Source: an uncultured bacterium (lineage in GTDB: Bacteria > CSSED10-310 > CALFER01). Taken from it: 64,000 bases of DNA. The translations under genes were made by a program, and so were the position numbers. Where the stretch lies: positions 62,001 to 126,000 of the forward strand of contig CALFER010000024.1 in assembly GCA_937951895.1 (NCBI GenBank), given 5' to 3'. The notes under the pieces were generated by a model, which was not told the origin of the DNA, did no database searches, and saw nothing but the letters and a program-made list of their open reading frames with translations. Positions 43,951 through 53,429 of this stretch are shown piece after piece. Within the stretch, counting starts at the first letter, position 1, and every line of letters starts with the position of its first letter.

Positions 43951-45177
43951 TCAACCCCGATTGACCCATGCTGGCAACGGTACGACCTTCACCTTCGATG
44001 AGCGGAGGCTCGTGAGACTGGCGCGAACGGCGTCGAGCGTCGAGGGAATCGCATGCCCGATACCGATGGCATACCCCTTCTCCTCGGCCGTCTCGAACAG
44101 CTTCACCATGTTCGCCGCCACATCACCGCCCTTGTAGCCCTGATCGAGAAAAACGGAGCGGGACTGACATGCAACGCCGATTTCCCTGGCCATATCGATC
44201 GCAACCGTCGAGGCTGTCGTGCGGCTGTCGATAAAAAAGAGATGATGACGTTTGAGCACTCTCATGACCGCGCGCATCCGTTCCGCATCCGCAGTCAGGC
44301 GTGAGCCCATGTGATTATTGATCCCGACAACTCCCGGATGGGTCCGGATCAACTGGTCGAGTGCCTGGTCGATCGCTTCAACCGACATCGACATCGTCAG
44401 GAAGACCGGATACGAACCCGGCTCGATCGTCTCCGAAGCCGGCTCCATCGGGACATGAAGCAGCACGCTCTGGTCATGTTCACGCGCCAGCTCGATAACC
44501 GCACCGGAATGTTCCTGATTCGGAATCACGGCCAATGTGATCGGCACGGAGAGTTCGTTCAGGAATCGTTTTGCGATCGCCAGATCCGTTCCGAAATCGT
44601 CGAAAACGAGAGAAACGGACGGCGTCGTGTCATTGGCACGTTCCTCGACCGGACGCTCCGGACTCGGCTGATCCTCCGGAAGCGATACCGGGACATCGCA
44701 CTTGAACATGATCTTGTGCGTTCTCAATCCGCGGGTGCCGACAAAAACCGTATACTCGGCCAGGACCGGATTCTGAGACGTAAACCGGTTGTAGACGACG
44801 ACACCATAGCGCTCGCAGCTCGGTTCAAACTGTTTGATCTGCGAATTCCACGCATCGATCGATCGAAGCCGGTATGTCTTGTATTTCAGCGTCTCGTTTT
44901 CGCGGCCCCGGGTCTGCCCCTCCTGAATCAGCACGGCCGTTCCATCCGCCGTGAATGGTTTCATCAGTTCGGTGATTCTCGCCTCAACCTCAGCAGCGGA
45001 CGCAGCGGGATGGTTCTGTGTCATCGACTCCCAGAGTCCGGCGTGCCCGTGCTCAACGGCGCGTTTGTCGAGAATGATGATGCCGGCGACCAGAAGCAAC
45101 GCGATACCGATCGCCGCGATCAGGATCAGTTTGAATAAGGAAGCATCTCGGTTTTTCGCAACAGTCTTCCGGGTCAT
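43951..45177 (-). CDS. Divergent polysaccharide deacetylase family (YibQ-like)
   Basis: 408 residues: one N-terminal transmembrane helix (15-35), a ~160-residue unassigned periplasmic segment, and a C-terminal NodB-like barrel starting at Val-Phe-Asp-Asp-Phe-Gly-Thr-Asp, with His-Val-Pro-Met-Glu-Pro, Asn-Asn-His-Met-Gly-Ser and Phe-Ile-Asp-Ser-Arg-Thr. These are the DUF610/YibQ motifs. In other bacteria this family sits beside a CtpA-type protease and envC, as here beside the S41 homologue. It overlaps that gene by ATGA. Probably acts on envelope glycans or peptidoglycan. Confidence 0.88.
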   Translation of the reverse strand: MTRKTVAKNRDASLFKLILIAAIGIALLLVAGIIILDKRAVEHGHAGLWESMTQNHPAASAAEVEARITELMKPFTADGTAVLIQEGQTRGRENETLKYKTYRLRSIDAWNSQIKQFEPSCERYGVVVYNRFTSQNPVLAEYTVFVGTRGLRTHKIMFKCDVPVSLPEDQPSPERPVEERANDTTPSVSLVFDDFGTDLAIAKRFLNELSVPITLAVIPNQEHSGAVIELAREHDQSVLLHVPMEPASETIEPGSYPVFLTMSMSVEAIDQALDQLIRTHPGVVGINNHMGSRLTADAERMRAVMRVLKRHHLFFIDSRTTASTVAIDMAREIGVACQSRSVFLDQGYKGGDVAANMVKLFETAEEKGYAIGIGHAIPSTLDAVRASLTSLRSSKVKVVPLPAWVNRG

Positions 45178-46367
45178 CGGGCGTCCATCATTCCTTTTGA
45201 CGACGCCGGCATGAGCGTGATCGCTGTTGTCAGGATCGGGTCAGCATCATCCACGGGAGAGGGGAGCACGGTCATGAAATCCGGAGCGATGCCTTTTCCA
45301 TGCGGTGTCTCGCAGGATGAATTCCCGTAGTAACCTGCCACGAGATGGAGCAGGTAGGTATCTTCGAGTCGTTCGTGCGCGAGTTGAACGCAGCGGCCGA
45401 ATGTCCGTTCCCCGACGATCAGACCTCGCGAGGTGTTACGTATCGCCAGAATCAGGCTTTCCGCCGGGCCGGCGCTCGTCGCATCACACACCACGATCAA
45501 GGGGAAATCGGTCAGCGCAATCCCGTCGCCAGCCTGGACCGATCGTTGCAAACTGCCATCCTGATTGCATATCTCGGCCATGATACGGCCATCGGGGATA
45601 AACAGATCGGCCAGTTCGAGACCGTTTTCTTCGGTGTCCTCGTTATAGTGGCGCACATCGAGAATCAGACCCTTCTTTTTATCCATGCCTTTCACAGTTC
45701 GCGCAATCAGGTCTCGCTGGTCGCCAGTGAGGCTGCCTTCGATCCGGCAGAGGAGACCCCAGTCGTGCGTTTCAAATTGGAGTGGTTCGGGAGGGGTGGA
45801 GGTGGACAATTCGAGATCGATTTCGTCGATTTTGTAGCTTCCGGTGTTCTGGATAACGAGTTCGACGTGCGATCCGACATCTCCTGTCAGCATTCGGTTT
45901 GCGCGAAGCACCGGAAGGAACGGCGTTCCCTGATCTCCGATCCGAAGCACCAGAGCGCCGGGTAGGATTCCTTTCTGTGCCGCAGGCGAATCCCGCCGGA
46001 CATCGATGACTTTCAGGAAAGGTTCGGAGTATCCAAGGATCAGACCGGAATCGACGGCACCCCGGGGTGGCACGAGCGGACTGGAGCCGGCAAGAGGTTC
46101 GAGCGAGTTGTAGGGGTTCGCTTTCACCGCCATCCCTTCGATTGTCCCCTCGACCAGAATGGCCGGATCGGTTTCCTCGAGATAGGCATCCTGGACGAGT
46201 CGATAAATCTGAGAATAGAGTCGGAGATACTCCAGGGTGGTTGATTTTTCATTTCGCGCGATGGACATGTAGGTCCACAACAGACCGATCAGAACGACGG
46301 ATAACCCGATCACCCGGTGATGCTTTCTCATAAACTTGAAAACCTGCCTCACACGTTTTTCCCACAT
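45174..46367 (-). CDS. S41 (CtpA-like) protease homologue lacking the catalytic Ser and Lys
   Basis: 397 residues: transmembrane anchor (about 20-36), a PDZ domain (about 100-175) and the S41 core (200-365). In active S41 enzymes the nucleophile lies in Ser/Thr-Ala-Ser-Ala-Ser-Glu and the base in Thr-Phe-Gly-Lys-Gly. Here these read Ser-Ala-Gly300-Pro-Ala-Glu and Thr-Phe-Gly-Arg325-Cys, 25 residues apart as in CtpB, so both catalytic residues are replaced. The rest of the fold, including Pro-His-Gly-Lys-Gly-Ile-Ala-Pro-Asp, is retained. It may be a scaffold for a partner. ATG at 46367; an internal ATG at 46331 has a better GAGG site. Confidence 0.85.
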   Translation of the reverse strand: MWEKRVRQVFKFMRKHHRVIGLSVVLIGLLWTYMSIARNEKSTTLEYLRLYSQIYRLVQDAYLEETDPAILVEGTIEGMAVKANPYNSLEPLAGSSPLVPPRGAVDSGLILGYSEPFLKVIDVRRDSPAAQKGILPGALVLRIGDQGTPFLPVLRANRMLTGDVGSHVELVIQNTGSYKIDEIDLELSTSTPPEPLQFETHDWGLLCRIEGSLTGDQRDLIARTVKGMDKKKGLILDVRHYNEDTEENGLELADLFIPDGRIMAEICNQDGSLQRSVQAGDGIALTDFPLIVVCDATSAGPAESLILAIRNTSRGLIVGERTFGRCVQLAHERLEDTYLLHLVAGYYGNSSCETPHGKGIAPDFMTVLPSPVDDADPILTTAITLMPASSKGMMDAR

Positions 46368-46538
46368 GAAACCGAAGGACGACCTGTCCAGCGATCCGGG
46401 TCAATCTAACAGAACCGCCGCGAAAAAAAAACCGGATCGGATTCGAATTCGATTCTCGAATGCCATCGATTCCTGTGCTACATTGCTCGGAGAATCCGAT
46501 CGAATTCCGACCGATTCATTCTTCTCCCGGAGATGACC

Positions 46539-47129
46539 ATGAGAATCAGCTATAATTCTCCTGTGATCCTGACCTACACGCTGATAGCATTCAGTGTCCT
46601 TCTGATCGATCAATACACACCGGGTTCATTGACACAACACTATTTCACGCTCTGGAATCAGTTCGATTTCAGATCCCCCGTCGATTACTTCCGTGCGGTC
46701 TCGCATGTGATCGGTCACGCCGATTGGCCGCATTTCCTGGGCAATTTCATGCTGATCCTGCTGATTGGCCCGATTCTCGAGGAAAAGTACGGGTCATGGA
46801 CGTTGTTTGAGATGATCGTGACGACCGCGCTTGCCACGACCATTCTCAACCTGTTGTTCTTCAATACCGGGCTTCTCGGCGCCAGCGGGATCGTTTTCAT
46901 GCTGATCCTGCTCGCTTCCTTCGCAAACGTTCGGACAGGCCGGATCCCCCTCACATTCATTCTGATTCTGCTGATCTACATCGGCAGCGAACTTCTGAAT
47001 GCCTTCCGAAACGATTCGATCTCGCAGTTTGCGCATATCACAGGAGGCATTGCCGGCAGTCTGTTCGGATTCCTGTACCCGAAAAAATCCTCTCCGGATC
47101 AACCGGACGGAATCATCCCGCCATCCTGA
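46539..47129 (+). CDS. Rhomboid-family intramembrane serine protease
   Basis: 196 residues, six hydrophobic helices. His-Ala-Asp-Trp-Pro-His-Phe-Leu-Gly-Asn-Phe and Glu-Glu-Lys-Tyr-Gly form the first conserved part; Gly-Ala-Ser116-Gly carries the nucleophile and His166 (Phe-Ala-His-Ile-Thr-Gly-Gly) completes the dyad. Both are intact. The ATG at 46539 has GGAG six bases upstream; the ATG at 46533 abuts it. It diverges from the S41-like gene over 171 bp. Confidence 0.88.
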   Translation: MRISYNSPVILTYTLIAFSVLLIDQYTPGSLTQHYFTLWNQFDFRSPVDYFRAVSHVIGHADWPHFLGNFMLILLIGPILEEKYGSWTLFEMIVTTALATTILNLLFFNTGLLGASGIVFMLILLASFANVRTGRIPLTFILILLIYIGSELLNAFRNDSISQFAHITGGIAGSLFGFLYPKKSSPDQPDGIIPPS

Positions 47130-47161
47130 AACGCATTCTGAGGACAGGCCGGAGGCGAGTA

Positions 47162-47962
47162 TCAATCGATCCGGAGGTCCGGGTCGATCGGGATGTGCGG
47201 GAATTGCATATCCATACCATCGAGTGTCCGATTGAGGATTCTGGCGATGGCCAGATTACGATACCATTTGCGATTGGACGGGATGATGAACCACGGCGCA
47301 TGCCCGGTGCTCGTTTTCTCGATCATCTCCTCATAGGCAGCCATGTAATCATCCCACAGCGCTCGTTCCTTCAGATCACCGGGATTGAACTTCCAGTGTT
47401 TCGCGGGATCATCCAGACGCTCCTGAAGGCGCTTGCGTTGTTCATCACGGTCGATGTGCAGGTAGAATTTGAGTATCGTGACGCCTTCGTCGGTCAGCAT
47501 CCGTTCAAAGTCGTTGATATGCGCAAAGCGCTTCTTCCATGTTTTTTCGGGAACAAGGTTGTGAACCCGCACCACCAGAACATCCTCGTAGTGGCTTCGG
47601 TTGAAGACGACCATCTCACCTTTTCCAGGGATTTTGGCATGGATGCGCCAGAGAAAGTCATGGGCAAGTTCTTCCGGAGAAGGCACTTTGAACGGCACGA
47701 CCCGAACTCCCTGAGGATTGATGCCGCTGAACACATGCCGGATCGCGCCATCCTTTCCGCCTGTATCCATCGCCTGCAGAACGATCAGGATCTTATGACG
47801 GCTTTCGGCGAACAGCTTTTCCTGAAACCGGACCAGTTTCTCCTTCAGCAACTGAAACTCCCGCTCGCCGTCACTCCTCTCGAGATTCTCCGGATGTGTT
47901 CGATCGGGATCGATCTTCTTCAAAGTAATCCGTTCTCCCGACTCAACCTGATGATACGTCAT
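47162..47962 (-). CDS. ppk2: Polyphosphate kinase 2 family protein
   Basis: 266 residues: Walker A-like Ala-Met-Asp-Thr-Gly-Gly-Lys-Asp-Gly, then Asn-Pro-Gln-Gly-Val-Arg-Val, a lid with basic residues and Phe-Asn-Arg-Ser-His-Tyr-Glu-Asp-Val-Leu, the PPK2 signatures. Single-domain length fits polyphosphate:nucleotide phosphotransferases that phosphorylate AMP/ADP or GDP from polyphosphate; the nucleotide preference is not obvious. It lies 32 bp from the convergent rhomboid gene. Confidence 0.93.
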   Translation of the reverse strand: MTYHQVESGERITLKKIDPDRTHPENLERSDGEREFQLLKEKLVRFQEKLFAESRHKILIVLQAMDTGGKDGAIRHVFSGINPQGVRVVPFKVPSPEELAHDFLWRIHAKIPGKGEMVVFNRSHYEDVLVVRVHNLVPEKTWKKRFAHINDFERMLTDEGVTILKFYLHIDRDEQRKRLQERLDDPAKHWKFNPGDLKERALWDDYMAAYEEMIEKTSTGHAPWFIIPSNRKWYRNLAIARILNRTLDGMDMQFPHIPIDPDLRID

Positions 47963-48074
47963 GATCCGTTCTCCCTTTCCTGAATATCCGACATGTAATC
48001 GCCTGTCTGATATGCTAACATCTTCGCCGTGTGAATGGTATGATGGATGGCATGCGATTGAGGAGACGCGCGGA

Positions 48075-48737
48075 ATGAGATTCGGTGAGCCTGTCGATCG
48101 ATATTATGACGGCCTGATCTATGCTCGCCTGATCGACCCCATGCTGCGCGGTTGCCGGAAAATGATTGCCGGAATGATTCCCGAGGGATCCCGGGTGGCC
48201 GATTTCGGGTGCGGGACCGGAGCACTTTGCAGGGATCTTGCGCAAAAGGGTTGTCACGTCACCGGGTACGATTTTTCCAGCGCCATGATCAGAGCCGCTC
48301 ACAGGCTGTCCCGCAATACAACGGGGCACATCGCGTTCAGACAGGCGGATGTGCTGGTCCTGGATCCCGCGACATTCGGCGAACTCGATTGCATCGTGCT
48401 CTCGCTGGTGCTCCACGAACAGGATATGCCGATCCGGATGAACACGCTGCAACTCGCCGCAAACTCCGCGCATCACGTGATCATCGCAGACTTCAACTAT
48501 CCCATACCCGGCCGCCTCGGCCGTTGGATCACTTACTCGACGGAGTTCCTGGCAGGCCCGAAACACTTCAAGTATTTCCGCATGTACAATCTCCACGAGG
48601 GCATGCAGGGTCTGCTCGACGATTTCCACCTCAGGATTCTCGACGACCACACCGCATGTAACGGAATCGTCCGGATCGTTCGGACGTGTTCACCGGTTAC
48701 CGATTTCGAAAATTCGCCAGAAGAATCAACGCGCTGA
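48075..48737 (+). CDS. Class I SAM-dependent methyltransferase
   Basis: 220 residues. Motif I Val-Ala-Asp-Phe-Gly-Cys-Gly-Thr-Gly is followed by the acidic ribose-binding strand Val-Thr-Gly-Tyr-Asp-Phe-Ser and a Gln-Ala-Asp adenine-binding motif, as in UbiE/type 11 methyltransferases. The substrate is unknown. The frame opens at 47961; the ATG at 48075 is chosen because a GGAG lies ~10 nt upstream and the family fold begins there. The last 41 bp overlap the convergent adhesin-like gene. Confidence 0.8.
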   Translation: MRFGEPVDRYYDGLIYARLIDPMLRGCRKMIAGMIPEGSRVADFGCGTGALCRDLAQKGCHVTGYDFSSAMIRAAHRLSRNTTGHIAFRQADVLVLDPATFGELDCIVLSLVLHEQDMPIRMNTLQLAANSAHHVIIADFNYPIPGRLGRWITYSTEFLAGPKHFKYFRMYNLHEGMQGLLDDFHLRILDDHTACNGIVRIVRTCSPVTDFENSPEESTR

Positions 48738-50775
48738 TGCCGATGACCATCATGATCAACCCGGTATGACCGGTTACCGGAACCTGAGGCCCCGAGGGCT
48801 GATTACATAACCTCACCAGATCCAGATACACATCCGTGGCGTCATTGCCGACATACTGCCAGGCGAAACGGATGCTCGCCTCGTTGGAGTAGGCTGACAG
48901 ATCCACTCGGGCTTCATACCAGTACCAACTGGAAAACATCCCTTCATCTTCCTCGTCCCAGAGCGGTGTCCAGGTCATCCCGCCATCCGTCGAAACATTG
49001 AAGATGAAGTCTCCGTTGTCGATCGGTGAGACCATCCAGTAATAGGATGTCGTCCAGTAGAACCGGATTTCCGGATTGGTATACGTCGTCAGGTTGATCG
49101 GACGGGTGATGAGCCATTCATCATGATCCGCATCGATGAATGGACAGTAAGCGCTGTGGGTGCCCGAATAAACAATCGTCGAATTGGAAGCCCATTGTGT
49201 TCCAGCACCGGCGGATTCGATCGTCCAACCTTCCGGAGGAAATGCGCTGCCGAATTCCTCCACATATGAGCAATCCGGTGTCTGTGTGGGTGTCGGAGAC
49301 GCTCCGCACGACACATATGCCACATAATCGGTGCCGCAGGGCGGATCATCCGTGGTGTGAGGTGCTATCACCAGCCAGTACGCCCCGGGACTCACGACTG
49401 TTCCGATACTGACCTCCTGGCATTCCGCACTGCTTCGACTCGCCAGCACCACGGGAGAAGCACAATCCGATGCGCCGTCCATGATCCATGCCGCAGTATC
49501 GAATGCAGATGTGACGGAAAGTCCGAGATATGTGGTGTCAGGAACCGAGATCCGATACCAGTCCATGTCGCGCGCTTCGCTCGTCCCGTAATCGTAGTAC
49601 CCGGCTTCACCGCAGAGAATATCTCCACAATTGACCGACTGGAAATGGTAGCCCGGCGTCGGCGAAGTATCGGGCCAGTTGCACCCGCCATTGTAGTTGT
49701 CTTGATACTCGGGACCGCACATCGGTTCACCTTCGGGAACACCTCCCGGAGGACACGTGACGCATGGAGTTTGAGTGGGTGTCGGAGTGGGTTGTCCCAG
49801 AACCGCCAGAGCATAATTCCCGTTCGCGCCGGATGCGGAATCGATCCAGATGTAGTAGGTCCCGGCCGCCATTATTCCGGACCAACTGAAGTACCCGAAT
49901 GAATGGTGCGTGATGGAACTGCACGGCGGATTCTGCTGAATGCCGGTGGAATCCGTGCATAGGATGTCCGCAGAGGTCGTGGAGCACGTGGAGGAGATTG
50001 CGAAGTCGGCATTCCAGTCGGCTTCCGCGAAGATATCCAGCTCTTCTGATTCCGTGAGCGTCAACGCGTAGACTCGATCCGATCCGTAATGCGATGATCC
50101 TGTGCTGCAGTCATAATCACCATTGTATCCGACCGTTGATCCCGTCACACATTGTCCGACGGATATCACTTCCGGATTTCCGCAATGATCGCCAGGCCCT
50201 GCAGGTGTCGGCGTGTTCGTGGGCGTCGGCGTCGAACTCACATCAAAGTTGAATGCAAAAATGAGTTGACCCGATGGTGCATATGATCCCCAATCGCCGA
50301 CCTGAACCCAGTACGTTTCGCCACCGGGTGAAAAATGCGACCAGGTAATGAGATAGGGACTGTAGAATGCGCTCAGACACTGGACTTCCGTCAGATTGGC
50401 GCAGTCCGCTCCGGTATAGACGATCAGGATGATATCTTTGCCCGGTGCGACCGGTGCATCCTCAAAATGCAGATTGATCGTTCCGGGAAACGTCGTGTCG
50501 AAACGGAACCAGCCGTCACGCGCCATGTACGTCATTCCCATTGCCTGGCAGGGGTCGTCACCAGCGGGTGTGCCATTCGTGAGCGTGGCGTCATCGTACT
50601 GGGTCGTCCAGGAGGGCAGGGTGATTGTGTAAGCCGTGGCACAGGTATCCCCCGGAAGCTGCGTCACGGGAGTCGGTGTTGCCAGAATCGCATTTTGTGC
50701 ATGACCGAGACCGGACCAGGCAAGTACTGAAAACACCAGACAAAAACAGATCGACGTCCATCGTGTGATGCTCAT
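48697..50775 (-). CDS. Secreted modular adhesin-like protein with C-terminal VPVTG-TM-basic tail
   Basis: 692 residues: signal peptide (1-26), then cysteine-containing beta domains resembling pre-peptidase C-terminal (PPC) modules, separated by Thr-Pro linkers (near residues 180-195, 330-345 and 495-505), and a last ~150-residue domain like the choice-of-anchor J/cleaved-adhesin type. The end has Val665-Pro-Val-Thr-Gly669, a hydrophobic helix (about 671-687) and Asn-Phe-Arg-Asn-Arg. This tripartite tail resembles a sortase- or exosortase-type sorting signal and recurs in the protein at 58428. Likely surface-exposed; binding target unknown. Confidence 0.83.
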   Translation of the reverse strand: MSITRWTSICFCLVFSVLAWSGLGHAQNAILATPTPVTQLPGDTCATAYTITLPSWTTQYDDATLTNGTPAGDDPCQAMGMTYMARDGWFRFDTTFPGTINLHFEDAPVAPGKDIILIVYTGADCANLTEVQCLSAFYSPYLITWSHFSPGGETYWVQVGDWGSYAPSGQLIFAFNFDVSSTPTPTNTPTPAGPGDHCGNPEVISVGQCVTGSTVGYNGDYDCSTGSSHYGSDRVYALTLTESEELDIFAEADWNADFAISSTCSTTSADILCTDSTGIQQNPPCSSITHHSFGYFSWSGIMAAGTYYIWIDSASGANGNYALAVLGQPTPTPTQTPCVTCPPGGVPEGEPMCGPEYQDNYNGGCNWPDTSPTPGYHFQSVNCGDILCGEAGYYDYGTSEARDMDWYRISVPDTTYLGLSVTSAFDTAAWIMDGASDCASPVVLASRSSAECQEVSIGTVVSPGAYWLVIAPHTTDDPPCGTDYVAYVSCGASPTPTQTPDCSYVEEFGSAFPPEGWTIESAGAGTQWASNSTIVYSGTHSAYCPFIDADHDEWLITRPINLTTYTNPEIRFYWTTSYYWMVSPIDNGDFIFNVSTDGGMTWTPLWDEEDEGMFSSWYWYEARVDLSAYSNEASIRFAWQYVGNDATDVYLDLVRLCNQPSGPQVPVTGHTGLIMMVIGISALILLANFRNR

Positions 50776-50902
50776 AAAAAAACCTCGAATGGTTGATGGT
50801 CATTCATCCGGTCATGCGCGTTGCATGTCCGATCCCTCGATTTGATCTTACCGAATGGATGTTATCGGGCGCAAATCCGATGTGTCGTTTTGCGGCAATC
50901 GT

Positions 50903-52087
50903 TTACCTGGGTGATTCTCCGGGGGAATCCGAAAACCGATGGAATGCCTTGGGAGCGTTCGGTTTGATCGTTCCGCGCGCCACATTCTTTTTAATTTCAT
51001 TCAGCACGGAGGTGGAACTGACACGTCGACAGACCTCCTCGAACGATATCACCCCGCCTTCAAACAGTTCCCGGAGTCGCGCATCCATCGTCATCATGCC
51101 CTCCTGCTTGCAGGTTTCCATGATGGTCCGCGTCTGGTGTGTCTTTCCCTCACGAATGTGCGTCGAAACCGCGTTGTTCTTGATGAGAAGTTCCACGGAC
51201 AATACGCGACCACGCCCGTCGGCCCGAGGGATCAACTGCTGCGCAAAGACAGCGATGAGTGAGAATGCGAGCTGCATTCTGATCTGATCGTGTTGATGCG
51301 GCGGAAACACATCGATGATCCGGTCGATCGTCTGAATCGCGTCGTTGGTATGGAGGGTTGCGATGACGAGATGTCCGGTTTCGGCTGCCGTCAGCGCGGC
51401 AGAGATTGTTTCGAGATCGCGCATTTCGCCGACCAGAATGACATCCGGTGTCTCACGAAGGACATACTTGAGCGCATTGGCAAAAGAAAGCGTATCCGCA
51501 TACACCTCACGCTGGTCCACAATGCTCATCTTGTTCTCATGAACAAACTCGATCGGATCCTCCACCGTCACAATATGACATCGCCGGGTTCGATTGATCA
51601 GATCGATCATCGCCGCCATCGAAGTCGTTTTCCCGGACCCTGTCGGACCGGTGACCAGAATCAAACCGTTCTGACGAAGCACCATCTCTTTGGCCAGAGG
51701 CGGCAATCCGAGTTCTTCGATTGTGGGAATGTGTCTGGGAATCAGGCGGAACGCTCCCGCAAGCGCCCCTTTCTGATAGTAGATGTTCGCGCGAAACCGC
51801 ATATTGCCGGTCACACTCAGAGAAAAATCCAGTTCGCGTTTCCGTTCGAGCATCTCCTGCTGGGTTTCGTTCAAAAGACTCCAGATGAGGCGTTTTGCCT
51901 GTTCAGATCTCAATATGACGTCCGCGATCGGATACAGCTCACCATCCAATCGGACCGTCGGAGCGGCGTTGCTTGTGATCAGAATGTCGCTCGCACCGAT
52001 CCGAGCGGAATACTCAAAGAGCATCTTCATGTTCAGTTTCGAGTTCTGATCATCGAAAACCAGGGGTTCAAATGGTCTGTCCGTCAT
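50903..52087 (-). CDS. pilT: PilT/PilU-type pilus ATPase (second of tandem pair)
   Basis: 394 residues: N-terminal PAS-like domain with Gly-Ala-Ser-Asp-Ile-Leu-Ile-Thr, Walker A Gly-Pro-Thr-Gly-Ser-Gly-Lys-Thr-Thr, Asp box, Walker B Val-Ile-Leu-Val-Gly-Glu-Met-Arg-Asp and the His box Thr-Leu-His-Thr-Asn-Asp. These are hexameric motors that retract type IV pili. The ATG at 52087 has AAGGAG upstream and follows the upstream paralogue's stop by 1 bp. The C-terminal His-Ile-Arg-Glu-Gly differs from PilT's Ala-Ile-Arg-Asn-Leu-Ile-Arg-Glu, so it may be closer to PilU. Confidence 0.9.
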   Translation of the reverse strand: MTDRPFEPLVFDDQNSKLNMKMLFEYSARIGASDILITSNAAPTVRLDGELYPIADVILRSEQAKRLIWSLLNETQQEMLERKRELDFSLSVTGNMRFRANIYYQKGALAGAFRLIPRHIPTIEELGLPPLAKEMVLRQNGLILVTGPTGSGKTTSMAAMIDLINRTRRCHIVTVEDPIEFVHENKMSIVDQREVYADTLSFANALKYVLRETPDVILVGEMRDLETISAALTAAETGHLVIATLHTNDAIQTIDRIIDVFPPHQHDQIRMQLAFSLIAVFAQQLIPRADGRGRVLSVELLIKNNAVSTHIREGKTHQTRTIMETCKQEGMMTMDARLRELFEGGVISFEEVCRRVSSTSVLNEIKKNVARGTIKPNAPKAFHRFSDSPGESPR

Positions 52088-52088
52088 A

Positions 52089-53222
52089 TCAGAGCTCCTT
52101 GGTGGAGTCCTCTTCGTCATCGAGAGGACGCATGTCGATCGAATCGATTCCCGTGAACATGCCCTGGATGTTCAGACGAAGCTCTTCCGGATTCGGAGAC
52201 ACTCGCAAGGCGAGATCGGGGTCGATGAGACGACGGTTACACAGATCCAACAGTGATTGATTGAAGGTACACATGCCGCGATCACTCGATCGCTTCATGA
52301 TATCATAAAGCTCCGCGAACAGACCTTCCGAGATGATTCTGCGAACGGTCGGTGTGCCTCGCAGAATCTCAAGGGCAGGAACACGACCGTGGCCATCCGC
52401 CCGTGGAAGCAGCCGCATGGAAACAATTCCCACCAGGGTCGTCGCAAAATCAATCTGCGCCTGTCGCCGTGATTCCGGCGGAAAGTATCCCAGCATGCGA
52501 TCGACGGATTGAACCACACTGGTCGTGTGAAGTGTCGACAGAATGAGATGCCCGGTGAGCGCCGCCGAGAACGCGGATTGAATCGAATCAGCATCCCGAA
52601 GCTCACCGATCAACACCACATCCGGACTCTGACGAACGACATGACGGATCGCCGACGCGAATGTTTCGGTGTCAAAACCGACCAACCGGTGATCGATCAG
52701 ACTCTTATTCTCGGTATGGTAAAACTCGACCGGATCCTCGATCGTCACGATATGCGCCTCCCGCGATCGATTGATATGGTCGATCATGGCTGCGAGAGTC
52801 GTCGATTTTCCGCAGCCCGTCGGGCCCACGACCAACACGAATCCGTGCGTGGCATTCGCCATCTCAAGAATCGAGTCAGGAAGATTGAGATCCGGAAACG
52901 AAATAGACTCGATCGGAATCAACCGGGCGACCAGTCCGATGTGGCCTCCTGCCGTGAACAGGTTGATCCGATAACGGGCTTTCCCCTCGATGATGTAAGC
53001 AATGTCCATGTCTCCGGACGCATCGAATCGCTCCTTCGCTATCGGCGTCATGATATCCTGCGTCCACTGCCGCATCTGATCATCCGTCGGAGCGGGATCA
53101 TCAAGGACATGGATCTTGCCGTGGATCCGGAAAGCCGGAGGTCGGTTCGCTCGGAGATACAGATCCGAAGCGCTCAACTCGATCATCTTGATCAGATACA
53201 GATTCAGATTGTTCGGACTCAC
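52089..53222 (-). CDS. pilT: PilT-type pilus ATPase (first of tandem pair)
   Basis: 377 residues from a GTG at 53222, which has AGGGGG six bases upstream and gives the usual PilT length; the frame extends to 53312 without family sequence. Leu-Ser-Ala-Ser-Asp-Leu-Tyr-Leu-Arg, Walker A Gly-Pro-Thr-Gly-Cys-Gly-Lys-Ser-Thr, Walker B Val-Val-Leu-Ile-Gly-Glu-Leu-Arg-Asp and His box Thr-Leu-His-Thr-Thr-Ser are intact. No pilin or assembly gene is nearby. Confidence 0.9.
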   Translation of the reverse strand: MSPNNLNLYLIKMIELSASDLYLRANRPPAFRIHGKIHVLDDPAPTDDQMRQWTQDIMTPIAKERFDASGDMDIAYIIEGKARYRINLFTAGGHIGLVARLIPIESISFPDLNLPDSILEMANATHGFVLVVGPTGCGKSTTLAAMIDHINRSREAHIVTIEDPVEFYHTENKSLIDHRLVGFDTETFASAIRHVVRQSPDVVLIGELRDADSIQSAFSAALTGHLILSTLHTTSVVQSVDRMLGYFPPESRRQAQIDFATTLVGIVSMRLLPRADGHGRVPALEILRGTPTVRRIISEGLFAELYDIMKRSSDRGMCTFNQSLLDLCNRRLIDPDLALRVSPNPEELRLNIQGMFTGIDSIDMRPLDDEEDSTKEL

Positions 53223-53429
53223 GCGTATCCCCCTGTTACCCTCCGGGTGAGTGTGACGTTCGGGTTCATCGTAAAAACAAAAACGGTTGAAAGCAAATCT
53301 GCTCACGCACATGACCGTTATCCGGACAGGGCGAAGCGATCAGTTTCGGCATCACGGCTGGTTCGACAGAACGACCGGCACCCTGGATTCACTGGCATTT
53401 TCCCGATCGGCGCTGTAGGATCTCGATCC

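Noticed and set aside
52509..53429. Upstream extension of the DUF2141 frame (about 307 codons)
   Set aside because: It is antisense to the pilT gene; the signal peptide begins only at the ATG at 53430.
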